NCBI RefSeq assembly: GCF_022048975.1
Contig: NZ_JAKMHX010000030.1
Coordinates: 124,001 to 188,000 of the forward strand
Direction: 5' to 3'
DNA from: Sporosarcina cyprini
GTDB lineage: Bacteria > Bacillota > Bacilli > Bacillales_A > Planococcaceae
Length of the DNA stretch: 64,000 nucleotides
Both the position numbers and the translations under genes were made by a program. Under the pieces are notes generated by a model. That model was not told the DNA's origin, did no database searches, and worked only from the letters and a program-made list of their open reading frames with translations. Shown piece by piece: positions 52,776 through 61,817 of this stretch; the first letter of the stretch is position 1; every line of letters begins with the position of its first letter.

Positions 52776-53981
52776 CTATTTCTTCTGTTCACTTTGTACT
52801 TTTTCCAGCAGCTCATCCATCGGCATCTGCCCCAAATCTCCTTCTTTACGTCTACGTACAGAGACAAGTTGTTTATCGACTTCCTGGTCTCCTACGATCA
52901 ACATATATGGCACCTTTTGCTTTTCGGATTCTCTAATCTTCAAACCCATTTTTTCCGCTCGATCATCCACTTTGACCCGGATGCCCTCTTTTGCAAGCCT
53001 TTGTCGCACTTCGTTTGCATATTCAACATGCTGATCAGAGATGGGGACAATTCTCACTTGTTCCGGCGCCAGCCATACTGGAAAGTCTCCCCCATAATGT
53101 TCGACTAAGATGGCAAGGAAACGTTCAACTGACCCAAAGATAGCGCGATGAATGATGATCGGGTATTCAAGTTCATTTTGTTCATTTACATAGCGACAAT
53201 TGAACTTCTCAGGCATTTGGAAATCTAGCTGGACTGTGCCGCATTGCCAGCTGCGTCCGAGCGAATCGAGTATATGGAAATCAATTTTCGGCCCATAGAA
53301 CGCTCCGTCCGCTTCATTAATCCGATAATCCATGCCCCTCTGTTTGAGTACGGATTCCAACGATTGTTCAGCTTCGTTCCATAATTCCAGCGATCCCATA
53401 TAATGATCCGGCCGAGTCGACAGTTCTACCTCATACTCGAAACCGAATTCTGAATACATCTCATGGACCATATCCAGCACTCTGTCGATTTCCTTTTCAA
53501 TTTGATCCTTCCGGACGAAAAGATGGGCATCATCTTGCGTAAAGGCACGAACCCGCAACATTCCATTTAATGAACCGGATAACTCATGGCGATGAACTAA
53601 TCCCAGTTCTGCATAGCGGATTGGCAATTCACGATAGCTTCTCCGTTTATGATTAAAAATGAGCATGGCTCCCGGACAATTCATTGGCTTCAAAGCATAG
53701 TGCTGCTCATCGACATTCGAAAAGTACATGTTTTCATGATAATGATCCCAGTGTCCCGATTGTTCCCATAGCTCCTGCTTCATCATAATCGGTGTTTTGA
53801 TTTCCTCGTAGTCTGCTTCCTGGTGTTTTTGCTTCCAATATCGTTCCAACTCATTCCGGACAATCATCCCTTTCGGCAAATAAAACGGCATGCCCGGTGC
53901 TTCTTCTGACGCCATGAATAGCTCAAGCTCCTGTCCTAGTTTACGGTGATTCCTTTTTTCGATTTCCTGATTGACTGACAT
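52776..53981 (-). CDS. thrZ: Threonyl-tRNA synthetase lacking TGS and editing domains
   Basis: Charges tRNA-Thr. The start is the ATG at 53981 (AGGAGGA 6 nt upstream). The 401-aa product begins at NRKLGQELELF, which corresponds to about residue 242 of the ~640-aa bacterial enzyme, so the N1 (TGS) and N2 (editing) domains are missing. Class II motifs are present, and the zinc ligands are intact: Cys in PMNCPGAM, His in QDDAHLF, His in IIIHRAIFG; the C-terminal anticodon-binding domain is complete. Upstream DNA shows no remnant of the missing domains, only T-boxes. The symbol follows the tandem T-box layout of B. subtilis thrZ, which is full-length. Confidence 0.92.
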   Translation of the reverse strand: MSVNQEIEKRNHRKLGQELELFMASEEAPGMPFYLPKGMIVRNELERYWKQKHQEADYEEIKTPIMMKQELWEQSGHWDHYHENMYFSNVDEQHYALKPMNCPGAMLIFNHKRRSYRELPIRYAELGLVHRHELSGSLNGMLRVRAFTQDDAHLFVRKDQIEKEIDRVLDMVHEMYSEFGFEYEVELSTRPDHYMGSLELWNEAEQSLESVLKQRGMDYRINEADGAFYGPKIDFHILDSLGRSWQCGTVQLDFQMPEKFNCRYVNEQNELEYPIIIHRAIFGSVERFLAILVEHYGGDFPVWLAPEQVRIVPISDQHVEYANEVRQRLAKEGIRVKVDDRAEKMGLKIRESEKQKVPYMLIVGDQEVDKQLVSVRRRKEGDLGQMPMDELLEKVQSEQKK

Positions 53982-54009
53982 ACTAATTCCTCCTATTTTG
54001 TATATAAAT

Positions 54010-54252
54010 AAAAACCGCACTCCTCCCTAGATATAGGGACGAATGCGGTCGTGATACCACCCTGATTCCGCCGCAATTCACAAGGATGACGACGCTCAAT
54101 TCGATAACGGTTTCCCGGTTGCAGTTTCACGCAAATCTCGCGATTCCCTGCAACAGCTTAAAGGCGGTAAATCATTTCTTCTTCTACAGGACTTCCAGCC
54201 GATGATCCTGTTCTCTGGCAAGATTCCAAAATGATTCATGTCCTTTTCATTG
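54010..54252 (-). promoter_or_regulatory. T-box riboswitch 1 (proximal), Thr
   Basis: Minus strand: Stem I with GAACAGGA and specifier ACC (54166-54168), T-box AGGGTGGTATCACGACC (about 54048-54064), then a terminator stem GCATTCGTCCCT/AGGGAGGAGTGC with T-run ending 30 nt before the gene. ACC is a threonine codon. Confidence 0.93.
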
Positions 54253-54268
54253 CTTTCTTATTCAAATA

Positions 54269-54507
54269 AAAAACCGCATTCTTTCCTTATGTAAGGGACG
54301 AATGCGGTCGTGGTGCCACCCTGTTTCCGCCATGCCAAAAAAGCATGACGCTCTAACGATAACGGTCTCCCGATCGCAGTTTCGCATAATTGCGGTTGCC
54401 TGCGATTGCTCAAAGGCGGTAAATCATTTGTTCCACTTCAGGACTTTCAGCCAATGGTCCTGTTCTCTGTCAAGCTTTCCAAATGATTCGTATCCTTTTC
54501 AATGCTT
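54269..54507 (-). promoter_or_regulatory. T-box riboswitch 2, Thr
   Basis: Same organisation: specifier ACC at 54418-54420, T-box AGGGTGGCACCACGACC (about 54306-54322), terminator with T-run at 54269-54308. Confidence 0.93.
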
Positions 54508-54518
54508 CCTGTTCAATT

Positions 54519-54765
54519 AAAAAACCGCATTCCTCCCCGTATAAAGGGACGAATGCGGTCGTGGTGCCACCCAATTTCCGACATGCTTAAAAAGCATGTC
54601 GCTCAAGCGATAACGGTCTCCCGAACATAGTTTCCCGCCAAGCGCGGTCCCCTATGATAGCTCAAAGGTGGTTAACCATTTCTTCCACTACAGAACTTTC
54701 AGCCAAGGTCCTGTTCTCTGGTAAAGCTTTTGAAATGATTCATGTCCTTTTCAACGCCGTACTAT
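54519..54765 (-). promoter_or_regulatory. T-box riboswitch 3 (distal), Thr
   Basis: Specifier ACC at 54670-54672, T-box GGGTGGCACCACGACC (about 54557-54572), terminator with T-run at 54519-54560. All three units are about 85% alike, so they come from duplication. Confidence 0.92.
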
Positions 54766-54781
54766 CTGATTGCTTTTTTGA

Positions 54782-54810
54782 ATTATAGTAAATCGCAACA
54801 TTTCTGTCAA
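54782..54810 (-). promoter_or_regulatory. Consensus sigma-A promoter of the T-box/thrZ unit
   Basis: Minus strand TTGACA, 17 nt, TATAAT: a perfect consensus. Such a strong promoter suits a gene whose output is set by termination at the three T-boxes. Confidence 0.92.
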
Positions 54811-55028
54811 TAGGCATCATTCTTCGTTATGAAGTGTCTACATTCTACCATCCACCAATTCCCTATCGTATTTACATATCGAGGTTTCTTTCATTGTCGG
54901 CTCATTTCAAGTTATTACCTTCCATTTTTATTCACAATTATACCAATGCAATTGATTATTATTTTAGCGCTAAATCATTTATAATAACGGTAAGGCACAA
55001 AAGAGTGCCCAAAACGGAGGGAAATGAA

Positions 55029-55469
55029 TTGAAAAAACTAGTATCGGCGCTACTTGCAGTAACAATCATCATGTCACCGATCGGCAGCACACTATTCAAT
55101 GACCATGCGACAACTGTTGAGGCAAAAGGGTACAAGTCTGGCAAGAAAAGCTTCAACACAAACAACAACTCTTATAACAAACCAGCTAAAGTGGATAAGA
55201 AACAAGAAGACAATGCTTCCTTTAACAAACAAGCAAAGCCCGCTTCTTCAAAGGGAGGATTTTTCTCCGGCGGCTTAATGAGAGGATTGTTCGTGGGCGG
55301 TCTTGCGGGACTCTTATTCGGCAGTCTGTTTGCCAACATGGGGATCCTTGGCTCACTTCTTGGATTTATGATTAATATGTTGGCGATTGTCTTGATCATC
55401 AGCATCATCCGGAAAATTTTTGTTTCATTCAAAAAGCGGAAGGAAGAAGTAAATCCATGGCGGAGCTGA
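55029..55469 (+). CDS. Secreted or membrane protein, unknown function
   Basis: 146 aa. TTG start with CGGAGGG 8 nt upstream; the 54834 frame upstream is not translated by any visible signal. A signal peptide (KKLVSALLAVTIIMSPIGSTLF) is followed by a Ser/Asn/Lys-rich linker and a Gly/Leu-rich hydrophobic pair (GGLAGLLFGSLFANMGILGSLLGFMINMLAIVLIISII) ending in a basic tail. The glycine-rich hairpin resembles Tim44/YtxH-like small membrane proteins, but I do not assign a family. Overlaps the next gene by 13 nt. Confidence 0.75.
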   Translation: MKKLVSALLAVTIIMSPIGSTLFNDHATTVEAKGYKSGKKSFNTNNNSYNKPAKVDKKQEDNASFNKQAKPASSKGGFFSGGLMRGLFVGGLAGLLFGSLFANMGILGSLLGFMINMLAIVLIISIIRKIFVSFKKRKEEVNPWRS

Positions 55470-55744
55470 CCATGTCGGAGCAGGATATCGTCAATGCCAT
55501 CTGTCTATATGCGGCTAAAAATTATCCGGTCCAGCCGGTAGACGTTGAAGTGGAATTGGCATATGACGAAGAAGTATTCTCAGCTGAGGCTGTTATCCAA
55601 GGAGAAACCTTCTCACTTACGTCTTTTCAAATGATTCAAGCGATCCGGCTTTGGATCGAAGAAATGCTTCAAGAAGATCCCTTTGCCGCAGGCATTCGCC
55701 TTCTGTTTGATCGAAACGAAGGGATTATTGCATCTATACATTAA
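55457..55744 (+). CDS. DUF2653 protein (YxcD-like)
   Basis: 95 aa cytosolic protein, DUF2653 pattern in LTMSEQDIVNAICLYAAKNY, QPVDVEVELAYDEE and QMIQAIRLWIEEML. Function unknown. The start overlaps the preceding gene by 13 nt, so the two are co-expressed. A terminator follows directly. Confidence 0.85.
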   Translation: MAELTMSEQDIVNAICLYAAKNYPVQPVDVEVELAYDEEVFSAEAVIQGETFSLTSFQMIQAIRLWIEEMLQEDPFAAGIRLLFDRNEGIIASIH

Positions 55745-55750
55745 GCACTG

Positions 55751-55784
55751 ACCCAATTAATCTGACCGATTAATTGGGTTTTTA
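55751..55784. terminator. Terminator of the DUF2653 gene
   Basis: CCCAATTAATC pairs with GATTAATTGGG, followed by T5; the convergent gene on the other strand ends here too. Confidence 0.85.
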
Positions 55785-56225
55785 ATATCCCAGACGTCGA
55801 TAGATTCTCAGCTTCTCCAGATTTTTCAGTTGCAATGCTTCACAAGTCAACTCTTCCAATGCCAGCTCAGTCACTTGGATGGGCTCCAAATCTTCTTCCC
55901 CTGCCCAGGCGGTATAGAATTCAATAACAAAACTGCGATTAACCGCTTCTTTTATATAGCTTAGCAAAGTGTTTAGGCACTTCTGATCGAGCTCATTCAA
56001 GATAGGCTTGTAGGTACCGAAATCTCCTATATTGGAATCCACTTCATACTGATAGGGATACGACAAATGGCCATGACCTTTACCATCTAAAAGTTTCACT
56101 GTAATGGACGCCTCATCTACTTCTGTCTCGTATGTCATATGCCCCTTTCTTGACTCCTTTTTCTCCTCGCCAAAAATCCCAGTATCCAACGGCGACTTTG
56201 AGCAAACATAATAAAACTGCGTCAT
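55782..56225 (-). CDS. Hypothetical protein, unknown function
   Basis: 147 aa, no signal peptide, mixed alpha/beta composition, no recognised family. Start ATG with AAAGGAGTGGA upstream. Single gene. It reads as a soluble protein with an acidic middle section. Confidence 0.65.
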   Translation of the reverse strand: MTQFYYVCSKSPLDTGIFGEEKKESRKGHMTYETEVDEASITVKLLDGKGHGHLSYPYQYEVDSNIGDFGTYKPILNELDQKCLNTLLSYIKEAVNRSFVIEFYTAWAGEEDLEPIQVTELALEELTCEALQLKNLEKLRIYRRLGY

Positions 56226-56313
56226 TCTAATTCCACTCCTTTCTTTTTAGTTAAAGATTATCTACTTCTACATATGATATAATTTATCATAAAAATAAAG
56301 AAGGTGTGAAATT

Positions 56314-56991
56314 GTGAAAATTGGTATAATGACAGATATTCATGGGAATTCCTCTGCCTTGCATGCTGTTCTTGTAGAACTGGACAATCGCCTGGATATT
56401 GACCATATTTACTGTCTCGGGGATATGATTGGAATTGGGCCTGATTCAAACGAAGTACTGTATACTTTGTTCGAAAGAGATGATATCTCCATGGTCACTG
56501 GCAATCATGATGAAGCCGTATTAGCTCTGTTGACTGATAATGAATATCCATTAAGCCATTTACACGCTAGGGAGCATCATCAATGGATGGATGGACATTC
56601 CTTACTGTTTACACATTATCACATCGATCCAAACAAACTGACAGCCCCGATTAGCCAAGATCCATTTAGTCGAATCGTGGAGCCAAGTCTTTCTCATGTC
56701 GCTGCTTTGTTCAGGGACAACAAGGAAGCCTTGATCTGTTTTGGACATCACCACCCCGTCCACTTTTTCAGCAATGAAACGACAATTTATTTAAACCCTG
56801 GTTCTTTAGGATGCAATTCAAGACCAACGGCTCCTTATGCGATTGTGGAGATGACTCCCTTAAGAATCGAAGTTCACCTTGAAGAAGCTGTTTATGATAA
56901 TACTACGTTTTTAGCTTCCTACGAAGAGTTACAAGTACCACAACGTGAATTTCTTCTCAGGGCTTTTCACGGGAATCAACTTAACCTATAG
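56314..56991 (+). CDS. Metallophosphoesterase (YfcE/MJ0936-like)
   Basis: 225 aa. Calcineurin-like metal motifs in order: TDIHGN (residues ~7-12), CLGDMIG, TGNHDEA, and GHHHPV near 147-152. The family holds small phosphodiesterases and phosphatases of unknown physiological substrate. Start GTG with AAGGTGTG upstream. No operon partners. Confidence 0.85.
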   Translation: MKIGIMTDIHGNSSALHAVLVELDNRLDIDHIYCLGDMIGIGPDSNEVLYTLFERDDISMVTGNHDEAVLALLTDNEYPLSHLHAREHHQWMDGHSLLFTHYHIDPNKLTAPISQDPFSRIVEPSLSHVAALFRDNKEALICFGHHHPVHFFSNETTIYLNPGSLGCNSRPTAPYAIVEMTPLRIEVHLEEAVYDNTTFLASYEELQVPQREFLLRAFHGNQLNL

Positions 56992-57139
56992 ATACAACAA
57001 ACTTGAACTTCATCATTATTCTATATTAGGAAACTACCCTTATGCATTTTTTTAATTGAAGCCGAAAAACATAAGGAAAAATGTGTTAAAATCAAATGAA
57101 GAATAAAGTATGCATTGAGGAAAGTGGATGTGAGTTAAA

Positions 57140-57628
57140 TTGAAAAGAAGGATTCTTATTATTATTGGAATCATGATTCTTGCCATCCCATTATTTTGGA
57201 TAGGTAATGTACTAACTCCACCACCTGATGATGAATCAGGAAATGGAAACCCAGCACTATTATTTTTCCCTATTCTTGCTTGTATGTTTGTATATCTAGT
57301 CTATTTAACGGTAACAATATGTAATCAGTTTAGTATGAGACCTGCTGTATATATTATAGGAATGACCGTTACGTTTATTCACGTGGTCGTTTCTTTTCTC
57401 TACCAAAGGAGTTCTTTCTTGAAGTACAAAACTCTTTTGGCGGAAACATACAAAAAAGAAGTTGGCCATATAGATTGGGGCTATATTGATACGATCACGT
57501 CGTTTATGTCGTTGCATGTTAACAGTCAATATTTCAATGTAAATAGCTATTTCATGTTTTTATCATTCGCTATATTTCTCGCTCAATTGATCGTTTATTA
57601 TTATAAAAAGCAAGTGAAAAATATTTGA
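57140..57628 (+). CDS. Hypothetical four-helix membrane protein
   Basis: 162 aa, about four membrane helices, including IIIGIMILAIPLFWIGNVL at the N-terminus. TTG start with GGAAAGTGG upstream. No family recognised; the extracellular loops contain a Tyr/Phe-rich stretch. Confidence 0.65.
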   Translation: MKRRILIIIGIMILAIPLFWIGNVLTPPPDDESGNGNPALLFFPILACMFVYLVYLTVTICNQFSMRPAVYIIGMTVTFIHVVVSFLYQRSSFLKYKTLLAETYKKEVGHIDWGYIDTITSFMSLHVNSQYFNVNSYFMFLSFAIFLAQLIVYYYKKQVKNI

Positions 57629-57680
57629 GTTAATGCAAAAGAACTGTTGGAGAAAAATTATATCTGTATATGAATACGTC

Positions 57681-57712
57681 AAAAAACACTCAGGAAACCC
57701 TGAGTGTTTTTA
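57681..57712. terminator. Bidirectional terminator
   Basis: AAAACACTCAGG pairs with CCTGAGTGTTTT around AAAC, between convergent genes. Confidence 0.9.
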
Positions 57713-57720
57713 GCACTAAA

Positions 57721-58050
57721 TTATGCTACCGTCATTTCTCGGCATATAGCTGCACATTTACTGCAAACGTCTGCACAGTGTTTGCAATGATCATGATCGT
57801 GTTTTGAACACTCGTCTGCACAGCGTTCACAAATCGTGGCGGAAAGTGATAGGATATCTTCGACAAACGGACTATTTCGTGAGATCGCTTGCGCAGTGTA
57901 AGCACAAATATCAGCGCATTCCCGATCAAGACGGATGCACCCCGCCATCATTTTAACATCGTCTTCCTTCAAACAGGCATCAAAACAACTGTTGCAAGCT
58001 TCCAAACATTCCAGACAAATCCGATAACATTCCGCATATTTAGATTCCAT
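57721..58050 (-). CDS. Four-helix bundle copper-binding protein (DUF326/Csp type)
   Basis: 109 aa, Cys- and His-rich helical protein resembling B. subtilis YhjQ. Cysteine pairs repeat along the helices (CYRICLEC, CNSCFDAC, CADICAY, CERCADEC, CKHCADVCSKC); in this family Cys thiols line the bundle and store Cu(I). There is no signal peptide, as in cytosolic Csp3. ATG at 58050 with GGAGG 8 nt upstream. Confidence 0.87.
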   Translation of the reverse strand: MESKYAECYRICLECLEACNSCFDACLKEDDVKMMAGCIRLDRECADICAYTAQAISRNSPFVEDILSLSATICERCADECSKHDHDHCKHCADVCSKCAAICREMTVA

Positions 58051-58279
58051 ATGGTTCACCTCCGAGAAGTTTCATTTCTTCTCTTCCCTTAGAAGATCCA
58101 TCCAAACCATATAGGAGTTAACCGTTTTTATTTTTCCAATCTTGTAAGTGTCATCACCGCCACGAGATGGGATGACTTTCCCATAGAACTGCACCCTTCA
58201 TAAATCATTTGATCCTGTGTTTCTATATCGTAAAGAATAAGCTTGAATGCTACACAACTGCTTTAGCAAACCTTTTGCT

Positions 58280-59068
58280 TTAAAATTGGACACTGAAACG
58301 TTCGAAACGATGGATTCCTGTCCCATGACGAACCAAATCCTCTTCTTCCAGACGCTCCATTGCATTTTTTACTTCCTCCAGGATATCTGGTTCTAAGCCA
58401 ATTGTATTGTGGCCGCCATAAATCTTTTTCACATTCGGAATACCTGACAATTTTTTTAATGATTGTACTAACACACCAGGATCGGTTGTAGGGAAAAACG
58501 CATAGACTGGTGTTTCATCATATAAAACATCCCCCGTGAATAAATACCCCCTACTTTCATCGAGAATGGAGATATGACCAGGTGAATGGCCAGGCGTATG
58601 GTATATAACCAAGTTCCGATTGCCAATATTCATTTCATCACCATCTTGCATTATACCTGCAGGGTTTCCTGTGAAAGGAGTGTATGTGTCCGGATTAAAC
58701 GTGAATGGCACAGGAATTGTGATATCTCTTGCAACATCCTTTCTGATTTGCTCAATAGACAGCTTTTCAATTCCATTGATTAGCCAATCCTCTTCTTCCG
58801 CATGAACGTAAATTTCTTTATACTCCCCATGACTCCCGATATGATCCCAATGGACATGTGTAGTTAACACGACGATTGGCAAATCAGTAAGCTGATCGGT
58901 TATTCGTTTCATATTGTCAATACCAAGTCCCGTATCAATTAATGCAGCCTTGTCCTTTCCTAACAGCAAATAGGAATGGACTTTTTCCCAATGCCCATAT
59001 TCACTAATCGCAAATGTCTCTTCATCGATTTGAGTGACTGTAAACCATGAATCTTGTATTCTCCTCAT
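58280..59068 (-). CDS. MBL-fold metallo-hydrolase
   Basis: 262 aa. Zinc motif THVHWDHIGS (HxHxDH), further ligands in HTPGHSPGHISIL, FTGDVLYD and GGHNTIG. Unlike the MBL gene at 24304 the middle loop is longer. Substrate unknown. Start ATG at 59068, with AAGGGG 7 nt upstream (an ATG at 59074 is too close). Confidence 0.85.
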   Translation of the reverse strand: MRRIQDSWFTVTQIDEETFAISEYGHWEKVHSYLLLGKDKAALIDTGLGIDNMKRITDQLTDLPIVVLTTHVHWDHIGSHGEYKEIYVHAEEEDWLINGIEKLSIEQIRKDVARDITIPVPFTFNPDTYTPFTGNPAGIMQDGDEMNIGNRNLVIYHTPGHSPGHISILDESRGYLFTGDVLYDETPVYAFFPTTDPGVLVQSLKKLSGIPNVKKIYGGHNTIGLEPDILEEVKNAMERLEEEDLVRHGTGIHRFERFSVQF

Positions 59069-59252
59069 CCTCATACCCCTTTTCTATATATTAACTTCCA
59101 TAGTATATCTAGTTGTCACCTAACAACATACCACAATACGAACATACGTTCAATTCAGCTTCAAATTTAATATTCTTTCATTGAATCAAAGCCAATATAT
59201 CCTCATAGAATGGTTCAAACATTTCAGATAACAAATAAAGGAGGCAAGGAAA

Positions 59253-60707
59253 ATGGAAACCATCTTAGAAACAATTGTGGACTGGCTATGGGGGTTGCCA
59301 CTGATTTTTACCGTGTTATTCGTTGGTCTTTACTTTACAATTGGCAGTAAGTTCTTTCAGTTCGGCTACCTACCGCATATTTTCAAAGCAACGTTCGGCA
59401 GGTTATTTTCGAAGAAGGATAGTAACAAAGAAAAAGGGATATTAACCCCATTCCAGGCAGTGAGTACGGCGATTGGCGGAAGCGTGGGAGTCGGAAATAT
59501 TGGCGGGGTGGCCACAGCGATAGCGGTTGGCGGCCCGGGAGCGGTATTTTGGATGTGGGTAACTGCCTTTCTAGGAATGATGACGAAAACTGTAGAAGTT
59601 TCACTAGCTGTCCATTATAGAAGCACAGATGAAAAAGGAAATCCTTATGGCGGACCCACGTATTATATGGAAAAGGGATTAGGCGAGGAAAAGAAATTCA
59701 AATATTGGAAAATACCTGCTTTCCTTTTTGGTTTCGGGATTTTTACAACATTTTTCATTACACTTCAGAACTATACTGTATCCGAAGCAGTCAGCTCTAC
59801 TTTTAAAATCGGGATGATACCTTCGTCGTTCATTTACGTCACTCTTATTTATGTCATTATTTATGGTGGCATTAAGAGAATCGGAGAAATTGCCTCTAAG
59901 CTTATTCCTTTTATGAGTATCTTTTATATTTTGGCATCGCTTTTTATCATTTTTAAGAATTTCTCCGAAATTGGTCCGGTATTTGGCCTAATTTTTGAGA
60001 GTGCATTTTCAGGCATGGCTGCGGTTGGCGGCTTCACAGGAGCAGTTATCGCTCAAGTGATCCGGATGGGCGTTGCGCGCGCAGTCTATAGTAACGAAGC
60101 TGGCTGGGGTACTTCACCGATGATCCATTCAACGGCAAAAACTAACCATCCGATCAAGCAAGGGATGTGGGGAGCGATTGAAGTTTTCATCGACACGATT
60201 GTCATTTGTTCGATGACTGCTTTCACCATTATTATTACAGGTGCTTGGTCGTCGGGTCTTGATGGAGCCGCTCTGACTTTATCCGCTTTTGAAACTGGAA
60301 TCGGAGAATCTGGACGGATGATTCTAACCCTTTGCATCTTTTTATTCGGTTTAACAACTACGACCGGCTGGTATACGTATTATGAAATCATCTTGCGTCA
60401 TCTTTTCGGTGGCGTAAGCAAGATCAAAACGAAAAATAAGACACTCAACTTCTATAAATGGCTCTATCCGATACCTGGACTTCTAATGGTCGTTTATGCA
60501 GTCGCTTATGACCTTCCAGGTAAAGCCGTCTGGTATTTCGCAGATATTACGACAGCCATCCCGACTTTCATCAACCTTGTCATATTGCTAATCCTAAGCA
60601 AAAAGTTCTTCGCCTTATTGCGGGACTATAAAGCGAGACACCTAAACATCGGAACGGTCGATCCTAACTTTCATGTCTTCTATGAGGATAAATTGAAAAA
60701 GAAATAA
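59253..60707 (+). CDS. Sodium:alanine symporter, AGCS family (second copy)
   Basis: 484 aa. Signatures: GGSVGVGNIGGVATAIAVGGPGAVFWMWVTAFLG, NEAGWGTSPMIHSTAKTNHPIKQG, and about 11 helices. Clearly distinct from the AGCS gene at 33816: the GRVGTGN motif becomes GSVGVGN, and GQGTGAHAA becomes GWGTSPMIH, so substrate or coupling ion may differ. AAGGAGG precedes the ATG. Confidence 0.9.
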   Translation: METILETIVDWLWGLPLIFTVLFVGLYFTIGSKFFQFGYLPHIFKATFGRLFSKKDSNKEKGILTPFQAVSTAIGGSVGVGNIGGVATAIAVGGPGAVFWMWVTAFLGMMTKTVEVSLAVHYRSTDEKGNPYGGPTYYMEKGLGEEKKFKYWKIPAFLFGFGIFTTFFITLQNYTVSEAVSSTFKIGMIPSSFIYVTLIYVIIYGGIKRIGEIASKLIPFMSIFYILASLFIIFKNFSEIGPVFGLIFESAFSGMAAVGGFTGAVIAQVIRMGVARAVYSNEAGWGTSPMIHSTAKTNHPIKQGMWGAIEVFIDTIVICSMTAFTIIITGAWSSGLDGAALTLSAFETGIGESGRMILTLCIFLFGLTTTTGWYTYYEIILRHLFGGVSKIKTKNKTLNFYKWLYPIPGLLMVVYAVAYDLPGKAVWYFADITTAIPTFINLVILLILSKKFFALLRDYKARHLNIGTVDPNFHVFYEDKLKKK

Positions 60708-60783
60708 GGCGGATTCCTGCATTCTCACAATCTGAGCAGCTCACAAGGTATAATAGTGAAAATGCCAGAATCGGAGATGAATT

Positions 60784-61755
60784 ATGCCTACAATCGACAA
60801 TATGCTCGCCATTCTATGGTTGCTGCGTTCAGGTGAGAAAATCACAGCGCAACAAATTGCCGAGAAACTGGAGCTGAATATAAGAACGGTCTATCGCTAT
60901 ATCGATACCCTTTCGACAAGTGGCGTGCCAATCGTGTCTGAACCTGGTCACCACGGCGGCTATAGCCTATTAGATCATTTTAAGGAAGCGCCTCTTTTTT
61001 TCGATGCTGAAGAGCAAACTTCCCTCATCCATGCGGCTCGCTTTGCCCAAGAAGCGGGCTACTATGGCGGGGACTCGCTCCAAAGAGCGATGGAAAAGCT
61101 CCGCAACTATGTGAATGAAAAACAGGAAAAACATATTAACATTCACGCTTCCACTCTGGAAGTCATGAAGGGACACGGCTCCCACTCAATCGAATCATCT
61201 TTAAAGGATTTGGAAACAGCTGTTGCGAAATGCTTATCGATAGCCATTCAATATCCTGTCAGAGATAACGGACAGCCATTAGATCGCATGATTGACCCGT
61301 ACAAAGTCATCTTTTGGAATTCAAGATGGTACGTCATCGGATTTTGCCATCTGCGGCAAGAGAACCGCAGTTTTCGGGTTGATCGGCTAATCAGCTTAAC
61401 GGTCACCGATCATTCATTCAGTGTGCCGCAAGACTTTTCTCCGCAAGATTTTTTTATGGAAAACCTTCTGCCGGCATTACCGAGTGAAGGAATCGAGACT
61501 TTTTGCATTGAAGGAAAGCCAAAAGTGATAGACGATCTTTGCAGGCATTGGTTTTTAAATCATTACTTACAAAAACGGGAGGATGGCCACGCAGTCTTCC
61601 TTCTGGATAAAGAGATGATTAATACTTTTGTGCCTTACCTTCTTTTACCGTACGGCACATCAATACGAGTGATTGCTCCGAAAAGTTTACAGAAAAAATT
61701 AATTGAGGTTCTAAGCGAATTACTTCATTTCCATCAATCTTCTTCACTTCCCTGA
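60784..61755 (+). CDS. YafY/YobV-family transcriptional regulator (HTH_11 + WYL)
   Basis: 323 aa. N-terminal helix-turn-helix (AQQIAEKLELNIRTVYRYIDTLSTSGVPI), then a WYL-type ligand domain with KVIFWNSRWYVIGFCHLRQENRSFRVDRL. It is 62 nt upstream of a DJ-1/PfpI gene on the same strand, resembling B. subtilis yobV and yoaZ-type neighbours; control of that gene is inferred. A strong terminator lies between them, so promoters are separate. Confidence 0.88.
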   Translation: MPTIDNMLAILWLLRSGEKITAQQIAEKLELNIRTVYRYIDTLSTSGVPIVSEPGHHGGYSLLDHFKEAPLFFDAEEQTSLIHAARFAQEAGYYGGDSLQRAMEKLRNYVNEKQEKHINIHASTLEVMKGHGSHSIESSLKDLETAVAKCLSIAIQYPVRDNGQPLDRMIDPYKVIFWNSRWYVIGFCHLRQENRSFRVDRLISLTVTDHSFSVPQDFSPQDFFMENLLPALPSEGIETFCIEGKPKVIDDLCRHWFLNHYLQKREDGHAVFLLDKEMINTFVPYLLLPYGTSIRVIAPKSLQKKLIEVLSELLHFHQSSSLP

Positions 61756-61780
61756 CGGCAGCTGTCAGGGAAGTTTTTAT
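61747..61780 (+). terminator. Terminator of the WYL regulator gene
   Basis: CTTCCCTGAC pairs with GTCAGGGAAG around GGCAGCT, then T5. Confidence 0.9.
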
Positions 61781-61817
61781 ATAATGGGCCATATCAACTG
61801 GAATTGGAGTGTTTATT

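Noticed and set aside
54834-55469. Longer version (211 aa) of the gene at 55029
   Set aside because: The upstream part has no ribosome site and would hide the signal peptide inside the protein; TTG at 55029 has an AGGG site.
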